From Marinilabilia sp. UBA5340 (lineage in GTDB: Bacteria > Bacteroidota > Bacteroidia > Bacteroidales > Marinilabiliaceae): DNA of 6,873 bases. This document shows, piece by piece, positions 1 to 5,366 of this stretch. The position numbers were made by a program, and so were the translations under genes. The DNA is taken from the NCBI GenBank assembly GCA_002411085.1, contig DHQK01000153.1, positions 1 to 6,873 on the forward strand, written 5' to 3'. Under the pieces are notes generated by a model, which was not told where the DNA came from, ran no database searches, and was given only the letters and a program-made list of their open reading frames with translations. Numbering within the stretch: position 1 is the first letter of the stretch; the number at the start of each line of letters is the position of its first letter.

Positions 1-126
1 CTTATGTATTCAAGGGCTCGCAATTCTGAGGGCCATATCTTCACTTTCAATGGCACAGGGCCCTGCCAGCAGGAAAAACTGTCCGCTGTCGGTATGTTTT
101 ATTCGGGGAATGTCTTGTATATTCAT
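1..126 (-). CDS. kdsA: 3-deoxy-8-phosphooctulonate synthase (KDO-8-P synthase), N-terminal fragment with apparent frameshift at the window edge
   Basis: KdsA condenses phosphoenolpyruvate with arabinose 5-phosphate in the cytoplasm to make KDO-8-phosphate, precursor of the lipopolysaccharide inner core. The minus frame starts at the ATG at 126-124, with an AGGAAA stretch a few bases upstream that could serve as ribosome binding site. Thirty-eight codons are readable; residues 17-26 read QFFLLAGPCA, followed by IESEDMALRIA, which matches the conserved start of Bacteroidota KdsA. After RIA (about residue 36) the frame gives SP and a stop (plus-strand bases 10-12), where the family continues with a helix of the type AE..I..IT. 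In the +1 frame the bases read ALEYI, which fits that helix, so a small indel near bases 13-24 is likely. This may be a sequencing or assembly error at a contig end or, less likely, a real pseudogene. The family is about 265-280 aa, so most of the gene lies outside. The family call is secure; intactness is not. Confidence 0.8.
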
Positions 127-156
127 ATTGGTTTCCTATGTTTCTGTTTTACTTCG

Positions 157-184
157 TAAAGATAATACATCAAGCTAAAATCAA
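157..184 (-). promoter_or_regulatory. Candidate kdsA promoter (Bacteroidota type)
   Basis: On the minus strand TATCTTTA (164-157) matches seven of eight positions of the Bacteroidota -7 consensus TAnnTTTG. A TTG at 184-182 lies 17 bases upstream of it, near the expected -33 spacing. The kdsA start codon follows about 30 bases after the -7 element. This would let kdsA be transcribed independently of rarA, which lies upstream on the same strand. The call rests on motif matching alone. Confidence 0.35.
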
Positions 185-212
185 CCAGCCAAGAGCTAAG
201 AGCTACCAGCTA
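185..212. repeat. Four-unit heptamer tandem repeat overlapping the rarA stop codon
   Basis: Four consecutive 7-base units read on the plus strand CCAGCCA, AGAGCTA, AGAGCTA, CCAGCTA, with consensus nnAGCYA. The last three bases (210-212) are the complement of the rarA TAG stop codon, so the array begins at the end of the rarA reading frame and runs into the rarA-kdsA spacer. The two central units are identical and the outer two differ from each other by one base. No T-run or strong hairpin makes it an obvious terminator. Confidence 0.6.
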
Positions 213-1481
213 TTTCCCCCAAAGCTTATTTATCCGTTCTCCAATTTTGTTTTCCTGCGGATTGTTTTGAGGAGAAAACAATTGGGTTTTTTTCAGTTCA
301 TCGGGGAGGTAATCCTGTTTTACAAAATTGTGATCATAACTGTGTGGATATTTGTATTCCTTTCCGTAATCCATCTTTTTCATGAGTTTGGTGGGGGCAT
401 TGCGAAGATGTAAAGGTACAGGTAGATTTCCGGTCTTTCTGACAACTTCCTGGGCCTGGTTTATGGCCATATAGGCTGAATTACTTTTGGGACTTGTTGC
501 CAGATAGATGGTTACTTCACTCAGGATAATACGTGCTTCGGGCCACCCTACCATTTTGATGGCCTCAAAGGCATTGGTGGCCAGCAAAAGGGCATTAGGA
601 TTGGCCAGGCCGACATCTTCCGAAGCAGAAATGATTAATCTTCGGGCAATGAATTTAGGATCCTCACCACCTTCAACCATTCGGGCGAGCCAGTAAACCG
701 CGGCATCAGGGTCGCTCCCTCTGATGGATTTGATAAAAGCAGAAATAATGTCATAATGCATCTCTCCGTTTTTGTCGTATTGTGCCGGATTCTGTTGCAG
801 GTGTCTGGTTACGTTTTCGTTGGTGATCTCAATGGTCTGATCGCTCTCATACGAGTTGGTGATCAGTTCTATAATGTTAAGGAACTTACGGGCATCCCCA
901 CCGGCAAATCGCATGAGGGCTTCGTCTTCTATAAGTTCGATTTTTCGGGTTTTCAGCACGGTGTCTTCCTTCAATATGCGGTCGAAGAGCACCATCAGGT
1001 CTTCATTTTCCAGTGGATTTAAGACATATACCTGACAGCGCGAAAGCAAGGGGGAAATCACCTCGAATGACGGGTTTTCGGTAGTTGCACCTATCAGGGT
1101 TACCACACCTTCTTCTACCGCTCCTAACAGGCTGTCTTGTTGTGATTTACTGAAGCGGTGAATCTCATCAATAAAGAGAATGGGAGCTGCGGAATTAAAA
1201 AATCTGGATTTGCGGGCTTTTTCTATGGCTTCCCGTACATCCTTAACGCCCGAATTGATGGCTGACAGGACGTAGAAGGGCCGTTCCAGCTGATTGGCTA
1301 TGATCCGGGCCAGTGTGGTTTTTCCAACACCGGGAGGGCCCCAGAGGATAATGCTGGAGATTCTGCCTGATGAGACCATCTGATGTAATACGGCACCTTG
1401 TCCGATCAGATGCTTTTGACCGATATAATGATCCAGCTTTTGAGGTCGCATTCTTTCTGCCAGGGGGGGGTAACCACTCAT
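210..1481 (-). CDS. rarA: Replication-associated recombination protein A (AAA+ ATPase, RarA/MgsA/WRNIP1 family)
   Basis: RarA is a cytoplasmic, clamp-loader-like AAA+ ATPase that acts at stalled replication forks and single-strand/double-strand junctions. From the preferred start the protein is 423 aa, normal for the family. Visible motifs: PLAERMRP at residues 6-13 and the IGQKHL segment at 20-25, both typical of the N terminus; Walker A GPPGVGKT at 48-55; Walker B with DEIH at 105-108; sensor-1 region IGATTENPSF at 130-139; arginine finger in LLSRC (Arg148); then the sensor-2 region GGDARKFLN and the C-terminal tetramerisation region with SASEDVGLANP. The frame is open upstream to an ATG at 1562 (450 aa), but those 27 residues are unlike the family and a -7-like promoter element lies inside them, so the ATG at 1481 is preferred. 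The leader has no strong Shine-Dalgarno, as usual in Bacteroidota. It is divergent from pta, and kdsA follows after 83 bases. A run of eight C sits at codons 4-7. Confidence 0.95.
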   Translation of the reverse strand: MSGYPPLAERMRPQKLDHYIGQKHLIGQGAVLHQMVSSGRISSIILWGPPGVGKTTLARIIANQLERPFYVLSAINSGVKDVREAIEKARKSRFFNSAAPILFIDEIHRFSKSQQDSLLGAVEEGVVTLIGATTENPSFEVISPLLSRCQVYVLNPLENEDLMVLFDRILKEDTVLKTRKIELIEDEALMRFAGGDARKFLNIIELITNSYESDQTIEITNENVTRHLQQNPAQYDKNGEMHYDIISAFIKSIRGSDPDAAVYWLARMVEGGEDPKFIARRLIISASEDVGLANPNALLLATNAFEAIKMVGWPEARIILSEVTIYLATSPKSNSAYMAINQAQEVVRKTGNLPVPLHLRNAPTKLMKKMDYGKEYKYPHSYDHNFVKQDYLPDELKKTQLFSPQNNPQENKIGERINKLWGK

Positions 1482-1501
1482 ATTTTCTGTTTCTTTTTTG
1501 G

Positions 1502-1509
1502 CAAAGTTA
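1502..1509 (-). promoter_or_regulatory. Candidate rarA promoter, -7 element
   Basis: The minus strand reads TAACTTTG here, a perfect match to the Bacteroidota -7 consensus TAnnTTTG. It lies 20 bases upstream of the rarA ATG at 1481, which implies a short 5' leader. No clear TTTG -33 box is seen at the usual spacing. Its position inside the longer open frame argues against the ATG at 1562. Apart from this element and the pta promoter, the 253-bp divergent gap holds only a weak inverted repeat (AACTT/AAGTT, 1593-1611). Confidence 0.45.
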
Positions 1510-1702
1510 ACAAACAATGGTGGAACTATTGGTTTTTTTAGGGTGGAGGTTTTAATGATCAAAGCAGGTTGTTTTATAATCTAAAAAAGTGTAACTTCCA
1601 AAGTATAAGTTCGGAGGGTGTATTTTTCTGGTCTCCTGTTTGTTCCTGTTATCAAACATCTTAAATAATGATAAAAAGCAGGCTAAATCGAGGTAAATCC
1701 AC

Positions 1703-1710
1703 TAATTTTG
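1703..1710 (+). promoter_or_regulatory. Candidate pta promoter, -7 element
   Basis: TAATTTTG matches the Bacteroidota -7 consensus TAnnTTTG exactly and ends 24 bases before the pta ATG at 1735. The implied leader is short and A-rich (ATAAATAAAAATA). No convincing -33 TTTG is seen 19-21 bases upstream. Placement relative to the start codon is much like that of the rarA element on the other strand. Confidence 0.5.
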
Positions 1711-1734
1711 CATAAATAAAAATACTTCACAATT

Positions 1735-2736
1735 ATGGATTTTGTCAATCAATTAAAAAAGCGTGCCGCTCAAAATAAAAAACGGATCGTTTTACCCGAA
1801 GGTCTTGAGGAGAGAACACTCAAAGCCGCAGATGTCATTTTGGAAGAAGGTTTTGCTGATGTAATCCTCATCGGTAATCCGGATGCTATTGCAGAGGAGA
1901 CCCGGAGGCTTGTGCTTAAGAATATTTCCAGAGCCACTATCGTGGATCCCAAGGCGCATGAAAAAAAGGAAGAATATATCGATCTTCTTTTTAATTTACG
2001 AAAGAAAAAAGGGATGACCAGAGAACAGGCCGCTGAGCTGGTTGAGAATCCCCTTTATCTTGCTGTTTTGATGATCAAAAACGGCGATGCCGATGGCGAA
2101 GTAGCAGGGGCTGACAATGCCACAGGAGATGTTTTGCGCCCTGCTTTCCAGATTGTTAAAACCAAACCGGGTATCAGTGTTGTTTCTGGTGCTTTTATAA
2201 TGGCTTTGAAAGACAAAGAATTTGGCGAAGATGGCATCATTGTTTTTGCTGATGGAGCGGTTCACCCTTTTCCAACTACCGAAGAACTGGCAGAAATAGC
2301 TGTATCAACAGGTCAAACTACCCGGAGCCTCCTTGGGATCGAGCCTCGTGTTGCGATGCTTAGCTTTTCAACCAAGGGAAGTGCAAAGCATGAAATGGTA
2401 GATAAAGTGGTAAAAGCCACTGAAATTGCGAGAGAGAAAGATCCTACGTTGAAAATTGACGGTGAACTACAGGTGGATGCAGCCATCATTCCGGAAATTG
2501 CCAGAAAAAAGGCACCGGACAGCGAGATTGCCGGTCAGGCCAATGTTTTTATATTCCCGTCACTGGAAACAGGAAATATCGCTTACAAGCTGGTTCAACG
2601 CCTGGCACATGCAGAAGCTATCGGACCTGTTTTGCAGGGAATGGCAGCTCCCATTAACGATCTTTCACGAGGTTGCTCGGTGAGTGATATTGTTAGTTTA
2701 GCAGCTATAACAGCCAATCAGGCTATTGCACAATAA
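1735..2736 (+). CDS. pta: Phosphate acetyltransferase (short form)
   Basis: Pta converts acetyl-CoA and phosphate to acetyl phosphate and CoA in the cytoplasm. With acetate kinase it forms the ATP-yielding acetate pathway, and it can run in reverse for acetate uptake. The 333-aa protein is the short, single-domain form without the N-terminal DRTGG/regulatory part of the enterobacterial enzyme, and equals the length I recall for the Methanosarcina thermophila enzyme. RIVLPEG at 17-23, the GEVAGADNATGDVLRPAF block at 121-138, DGELQVDAA at 242-250, the FPSLETGNIAYKL block at 274-286 and SRGCSVSD at 311-318 are typical. Arg135, Arg289, Ser311, Arg312 and Asp318 line up with M. thermophila active-site residues Arg133, Arg287, Ser309, Arg310 and Asp316 at a constant offset of two. 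A candidate promoter precedes it and a strong terminator follows within 10 bases, so it may be largely monocistronic. The only ATG in a family-like position was chosen as start. Function is highly secure. Confidence 0.96.
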   Translation: MDFVNQLKKRAAQNKKRIVLPEGLEERTLKAADVILEEGFADVILIGNPDAIAEETRRLVLKNISRATIVDPKAHEKKEEYIDLLFNLRKKKGMTREQAAELVENPLYLAVLMIKNGDADGEVAGADNATGDVLRPAFQIVKTKPGISVVSGAFIMALKDKEFGEDGIIVFADGAVHPFPTTEELAEIAVSTGQTTRSLLGIEPRVAMLSFSTKGSAKHEMVDKVVKATEIAREKDPTLKIDGELQVDAAIIPEIARKKAPDSEIAGQANVFIFPSLETGNIAYKLVQRLAHAEAIGPVLQGMAAPINDLSRGCSVSDIVSLAAITANQAIAQ

Positions 2737-2744
2737 AATGATTT

Positions 2745-2770
2745 AAAAGGCCGGTTTCCGGCCTTTTTTT
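2745..2770 (+). terminator. Intrinsic terminator after pta
   Basis: A perfect 6-bp GC stem, GGCCGG (2749-2754) and CCGGCC (2758-2763), has a TTT loop and is followed by seven T (2764-2770). Four A before the stem can pair with the first T residues, extending it. It starts 8 bases after the pta stop codon. This is a textbook rho-independent terminator and should reduce readthrough into the next gene. Confidence 0.9.
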
Positions 2771-2788
2771 GCCTGAATAGTTTCAGGC
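2771..2788 (+). promoter_or_regulatory. Leader hairpin upstream of the dehydrogenase-family gene
   Basis: A perfect 7-bp inverted repeat, GCCTGAA-TAGT-TTCAGGC, starts on the base after the T-run of the pta terminator. There is no T-run after it, so it is not itself a terminator. It ends 21 bases before the ATG at 2810 and is followed by an A-rich, probably unstructured stretch. A very similar layout precedes ackA. It could be a 5'-end stabilising hairpin, a processing site, or a dyad bound by a regulator. The loop region TAGTTTCA is a poor match to the -7 consensus. The hairpin is plain in the sequence; its role is inference. Confidence 0.5.
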
Positions 2789-2809
2789 AGGTAAAAACTA
2801 AAAATAAAA

Positions 2810-3769
2810 ATGGCAGAAATTCTTGTAGAACCTATTGAAAGGTATGCATTAAATGCAAAAACACGCGTAAAAACGCTTTTCTCCAAAATTGGAGTTGTCG
2901 GCTGCGGCAAAGAAGGACAGAATATTGTCAGAATTGCTGCATGGCATGGCATAGAAGTGGTTTTTATTGAACTGAGCGAAGAGAAAATTCAGCATTCACT
3001 TGACAACATCAGTAAAGAGCTGGATAACCGTATTGAGACGTGGGGATTGACTTCAGGAGAGAAACGTGCCATTATGGGACGTATCAAAGGATCCCTGAAC
3101 TTTCAGGATCTTTCCGGTTGCGATTTCGTAATTGAAGCGGTGAGAGCCGACGAAAAAACCGGTCTGCGCAGTATCGATGCCCGTAAGGATGTTTTTCATA
3201 AGATTGAGCAGGTGGTCGACAATGATGCAATCATTGCAACCAATGCTACCACTATTATTATTACGGAACTTGCCAGTGAGCTTCAGTTTCCGCATCGATG
3301 CGTGAGCCTTCACTTCTTTGTCACCTCCCCGGAAGCCCGAATTATAGAAGTGGTTAAAGGGCTTTACACTACCGATGAAGTGTATAATAAAGTGACGACT
3401 TTTGTGAAGCTTATTAACAGGGAAGTAATCCCTGTGGAGGAATCGGCAGGCCTGGTGAGTATCCGACTGTTTGTGACGCTGCTGAATGAAGCCTGTGAAG
3501 CTTTGATGGAAGGCGTAGCGACTGCTGAAAATATTGACAAAACCATGATTATTGGCATGGGAATGCGTTTTGGCCCATTCCAGATGGCCGACATTGTGGG
3601 ACTCAATAAGGTGGAAAAGTGGATGGAGAACCTTTACGAAGAGTTCGGAGGGCCCAAGTACAAACCATCACCACTGATTAAGCGTCTTGTGCGTGCCAAG
3701 CGCCTGGGGGTTCAGACCGGACAAGGCTTTTTTAAATACGATGTCAACGGGAATAAAGTCGCAGAGTAA
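2810..3769 (+). CDS. 3-hydroxyacyl-CoA dehydrogenase family protein with an altered active site
   Basis: The 319-aa protein has the two-domain layout of 3-hydroxybutyryl-CoA dehydrogenase (Hbd/FadB type): an N-terminal Rossmann fold with GCGKEG at 31-36 and Glu54 ending the second strand (suggesting NAD over NADP), then the C-terminal helical domain from about residue 208, with RFGPFQMADIVGL at 253-265 and TGQGFFKYD at 303-311. Compared by eye with human HADH, His168 and Glu180 match the catalytic His158/Glu170 pair with identical spacing, and Thr147 replaces Ser137. The active-site Asn208 of the NR motif is Ile218, and HFFNP reads HFFVT. About 25 extra N-terminal residues precede the fold and an insertion of about nine residues follows IEAV (108-111). 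It may reduce acetoacetyl-CoA to 3-hydroxybutyryl-CoA for butyrate formation, which fits ptb-buk nearby, but the changes leave substrate and even activity open. No terminator separates it from ackA (102-bp gap). Family assignment is firm, the exact reaction is not. Confidence 0.85.
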   Translation: MAEILVEPIERYALNAKTRVKTLFSKIGVVGCGKEGQNIVRIAAWHGIEVVFIELSEEKIQHSLDNISKELDNRIETWGLTSGEKRAIMGRIKGSLNFQDLSGCDFVIEAVRADEKTGLRSIDARKDVFHKIEQVVDNDAIIATNATTIIITELASELQFPHRCVSLHFFVTSPEARIIEVVKGLYTTDEVYNKVTTFVKLINREVIPVEESAGLVSIRLFVTLLNEACEALMEGVATAENIDKTMIIGMGMRFGPFQMADIVGLNKVEKWMENLYEEFGGPKYKPSPLIKRLVRAKRLGVQTGQGFFKYDVNGNKVAE

Positions 3770-3830
3770 TTTCTGCACTTTTTAGGTTCCTGATCGCACC
3801 GTCCAATAGGATATTTTAAGACAATAGAGG

Positions 3831-3849
3831 TTCCTGCTGTTTGCAGGAA
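3831..3849 (+). promoter_or_regulatory. Leader hairpin upstream of ackA
   Basis: A perfect 7-bp inverted repeat, TTCCTGC-TGTTT-GCAGGAA, ends 22 bases before the ackA ATG and is followed by an A/T-rich stretch without a T-run directly after the stem. Position and stem length match the hairpin before the dehydrogenase-family gene. The 9-base word AGGTTCCTG that includes its left arm (3828-3836) also occurs at 3784-3792. No clear terminator or TAnnTTTG promoter was found between 3770 and 3871, so ackA may be co-transcribed with the gene before it. A regulatory role is inferred. Confidence 0.45.
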
Positions 3850-3871
3850 ACATCAAATAAAAATTTTACCA

Positions 3872-5089
3872 ATGAAGATACTGGTACTCAACTGTGGTAG
3901 TTCATCTATCAAATATCAGTTGTTTAATATGATAGACTCCAACTGGGACGTAATGGCCAAAGGCGGAGTAGAGAAAGTAGGTCTCAAAGGCTCCTTTCTG
4001 AAACATGAAAAAGAAACCGGTGAGAAAGTATTGCTCGAAGGAGAAATACTGGATCATCAAACCGGGATAGATTATATCCTCGGAGTGCTGAACAGCGAAA
4101 AACATGGCTGTATCAATGATTTGAATGAGATTGATGCGGTAGGACATCGCGTGGTTCATGGAGGTGAGATGTTTAATTCCAGTGTTTTTATCACCGATGA
4201 AGTGATCAAAAAAATGGAAGATTGTATCGATCTTGCCCCCCTCCATAATCCACCAAACCTAAAAGGAATCAGTGCGATATCTTCATTGCTTCCGGATGTT
4301 CCCCAGGTGGGCGTTTTCGATACTGCTTTTCATCAGACAATGCCCCGTCATGCATATATGTATGCATTACCACAGGCGCTGTATAAGAAATACGGGATTC
4401 GTCGTTATGGATTTCACGGAACCAGCCATCGTTATGTAAGTGCCCGTGCCTGTGAAGTATTGGGCGTGGATTACGGTACCCAGAAAATTGTTTCTTGTCA
4501 TTTGGGCAACGGAGCTTCTGTTGCTGCTATTAAAAATGGAGAATCGGTTGATACTTCGATGGGATTCACTCCTATTGAGGGACTGATGATGGGTACTCGT
4601 TGTGGCGATTTGGATGTGGGGGCTGTAACCTATATTATGGATAAAGAAACCATTGGAACCCGCTCTGCCTCTACTTTGTTCAACAAACACAGTGGAATGC
4701 TGGGAATCACAGGTATCTCCTCAGATATGAGAGAAGTGGAAGAGGCTGCCGAAAAAGGGGATGAGAATGCCCGCATGGCTATGGATATGTATGATTATCG
4801 TATCAAGAAATACATCGGATCCTATGCAGCTGCCATGGGGGGGATAGACATTCTTATTTTCACCGGAGGTATTGGTGAAAACGGAGATATTACCCGCAGT
4901 GGAGTTTGCAAGGGACTCGGATTTTTGGGAGTAGATATCAATGAATCCAAAAACAAAGGACTACGCGGAAAAGAGATGGATATTAGCACTTCTGAAAGCA
5001 AGGTTCGGGTAATGGTAGTTCCGACAAATGAAGAGCTTGTTATTGCTCAGGATACCAGAGAAATTGTTGAAGGGTTAGCCAACAGATAA
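3872..5089 (+). CDS. ackA: Acetate kinase
   Basis: AckA transfers the phosphoryl group of acetyl phosphate to ADP, giving acetate and ATP; it is the last step of the Pta-AckA route and acts in the cytoplasm. The 405-aa length is normal (about 400). The ASKHA-fold motifs are all present: LNCGSSSIKYQ at 6-16, GHRVVHGG at 91-98, FDTAFHQTMP at 149-158, YGFHGTSHRYV at 179-189, CHLGNGASV at 209-217, GTRCGDLD at 241-248, FTGGIGENG at 330-338 and PTNEEL at 384-389. Arg93, Asp150, His182 and Arg243 correspond to Methanosarcina thermophila Arg91, Asp148, His180 and Arg241, and a C-terminal Glu387/388 to its Glu384, so the enzyme should be active. The start is the only family-like one, placing MKILVLNCG at the N terminus. 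pta lies about 1.1 kb upstream rather than adjacent, with one gene between. A strong terminator follows. No defect is seen. Confidence 0.97.
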   Translation: MKILVLNCGSSSIKYQLFNMIDSNWDVMAKGGVEKVGLKGSFLKHEKETGEKVLLEGEILDHQTGIDYILGVLNSEKHGCINDLNEIDAVGHRVVHGGEMFNSSVFITDEVIKKMEDCIDLAPLHNPPNLKGISAISSLLPDVPQVGVFDTAFHQTMPRHAYMYALPQALYKKYGIRRYGFHGTSHRYVSARACEVLGVDYGTQKIVSCHLGNGASVAAIKNGESVDTSMGFTPIEGLMMGTRCGDLDVGAVTYIMDKETIGTRSASTLFNKHSGMLGITGISSDMREVEEAAEKGDENARMAMDMYDYRIKKYIGSYAAAMGGIDILIFTGGIGENGDITRSGVCKGLGFLGVDINESKNKGLRGKEMDISTSESKVRVMVVPTNEELVIAQDTREIVEGLANR

Positions 5090-5102
5090 AATGAAAAACA
5101 AA

Positions 5103-5142
5103 GCAGAAGTCATTGGAATTTTCCAGCTTCTGCTTTTTTTTT
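5103..5142 (+). terminator. Intrinsic terminator after ackA
   Basis: The arms GCAGAAG (5103-5109) and CTTCTGC (5127-5133) form a perfect 7-bp stem, which A/T pairs at the base can extend. An inner GGAA/TTCC stem lies within the loop. Nine T follow (5134-5142). It starts 13 bases after the ackA stop codon. It should end the ackA transcript and separate it from ptb-buk. Confidence 0.88.
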
Positions 5143-5216
5143 GTCTAAACAGGAATTAATGAATGATATTTTCAAGGTTTTGAGGCTGGCCCCAAAGTAC
5201 GAAGCACAAAAAAAAG

Positions 5217-5286
5217 TGTCATATTGAGCGTAGTCGAAACATTTTTCTTTCAAATGAACAGATTCTTCGACATGCCCAGAATGACA
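5217..5286. repeat. Degenerate dispersed palindromic repeat of the GTCATTCTGAGC...TTCGAC type
   Basis: The left arm (5217-5238) begins TGTCATATTGAGCG and ends GTCGAA; the right arm (5266-5286) begins TTCGACATGC and ends CAGAATGACA. They are imperfect reverse complements over about 21 bases around a loop of about 27. From general knowledge this motif recurs between genes in many Bacteroidota and other environmental genomes as a small non-coding palindrome. The left arm seems the more decayed, as TGTCAT-ATTG replaces the usual TGTCAT-TCTG. It lies in the 277-bp ackA-ptb gap, between the ackA terminator and ptb. Apart from this and the terminator the gap holds no gene I can support. Confidence 0.65.
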
Positions 5287-5366
5287 TCATTGTCGGGCTT
5301 TTGGAACAGTCTCTTGTAGTTATTTCTTTCTGTGGTTTAAATCCAGGTTGTTTTTAATCAAAAAGT

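Noticed and set aside
138..413. Open frame of 91 codons on the plus strand, Phe/Ile-rich, resembling a small membrane protein
   Set aside because: Mostly antisense to the rarA 3' end and its spacer; the hydrophobicity follows from Lys/Asn/Glu codons on the opposite strand, and the conserved RarA protein accounts for the coding signal.
756..1022. Open frame of 88 codons on the plus strand within rarA
   Set aside because: Antisense to the RarA C-terminal region; hydrophobic look comes from the complementary codons and no promoter or family match is seen.
1593..1611. Inverted repeat AACTT/AAGTT in the rarA-pta intergenic region as an operator
   Set aside because: Only five base pairs with a nine-base spacer in A/T-rich DNA; expected by chance.
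2055..2265. Overlapping minus-strand frames within pta
   Set aside because: Shadows of the conserved Pta coding sequence in other frames.
3831..3849. Hairpin before ackA as an intrinsic terminator for the dehydrogenase-family gene
   Set aside because: No T-run follows the stem, and the next bases are A-rich; the true terminators in the window have seven and nine T.
3902..4246. Open frame of 114 codons on the minus strand within ackA
   Set aside because: Lies wholly antisense to a complete, motif-perfect acetate kinase gene, and its translation resembles no family I know.
4367..4690. Open frame of 107 codons on the minus strand within ackA
   Set aside because: Antisense to the conserved catalytic core of acetate kinase; low-complexity translation rich in Ser, Thr and His fits a shadow frame.
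5143..5366. Possible small gene or RNA in the ackA-ptb gap
   Set aside because: No open frame with family-like content, no tRNA-like fold, and only the degenerate palindrome stands out.
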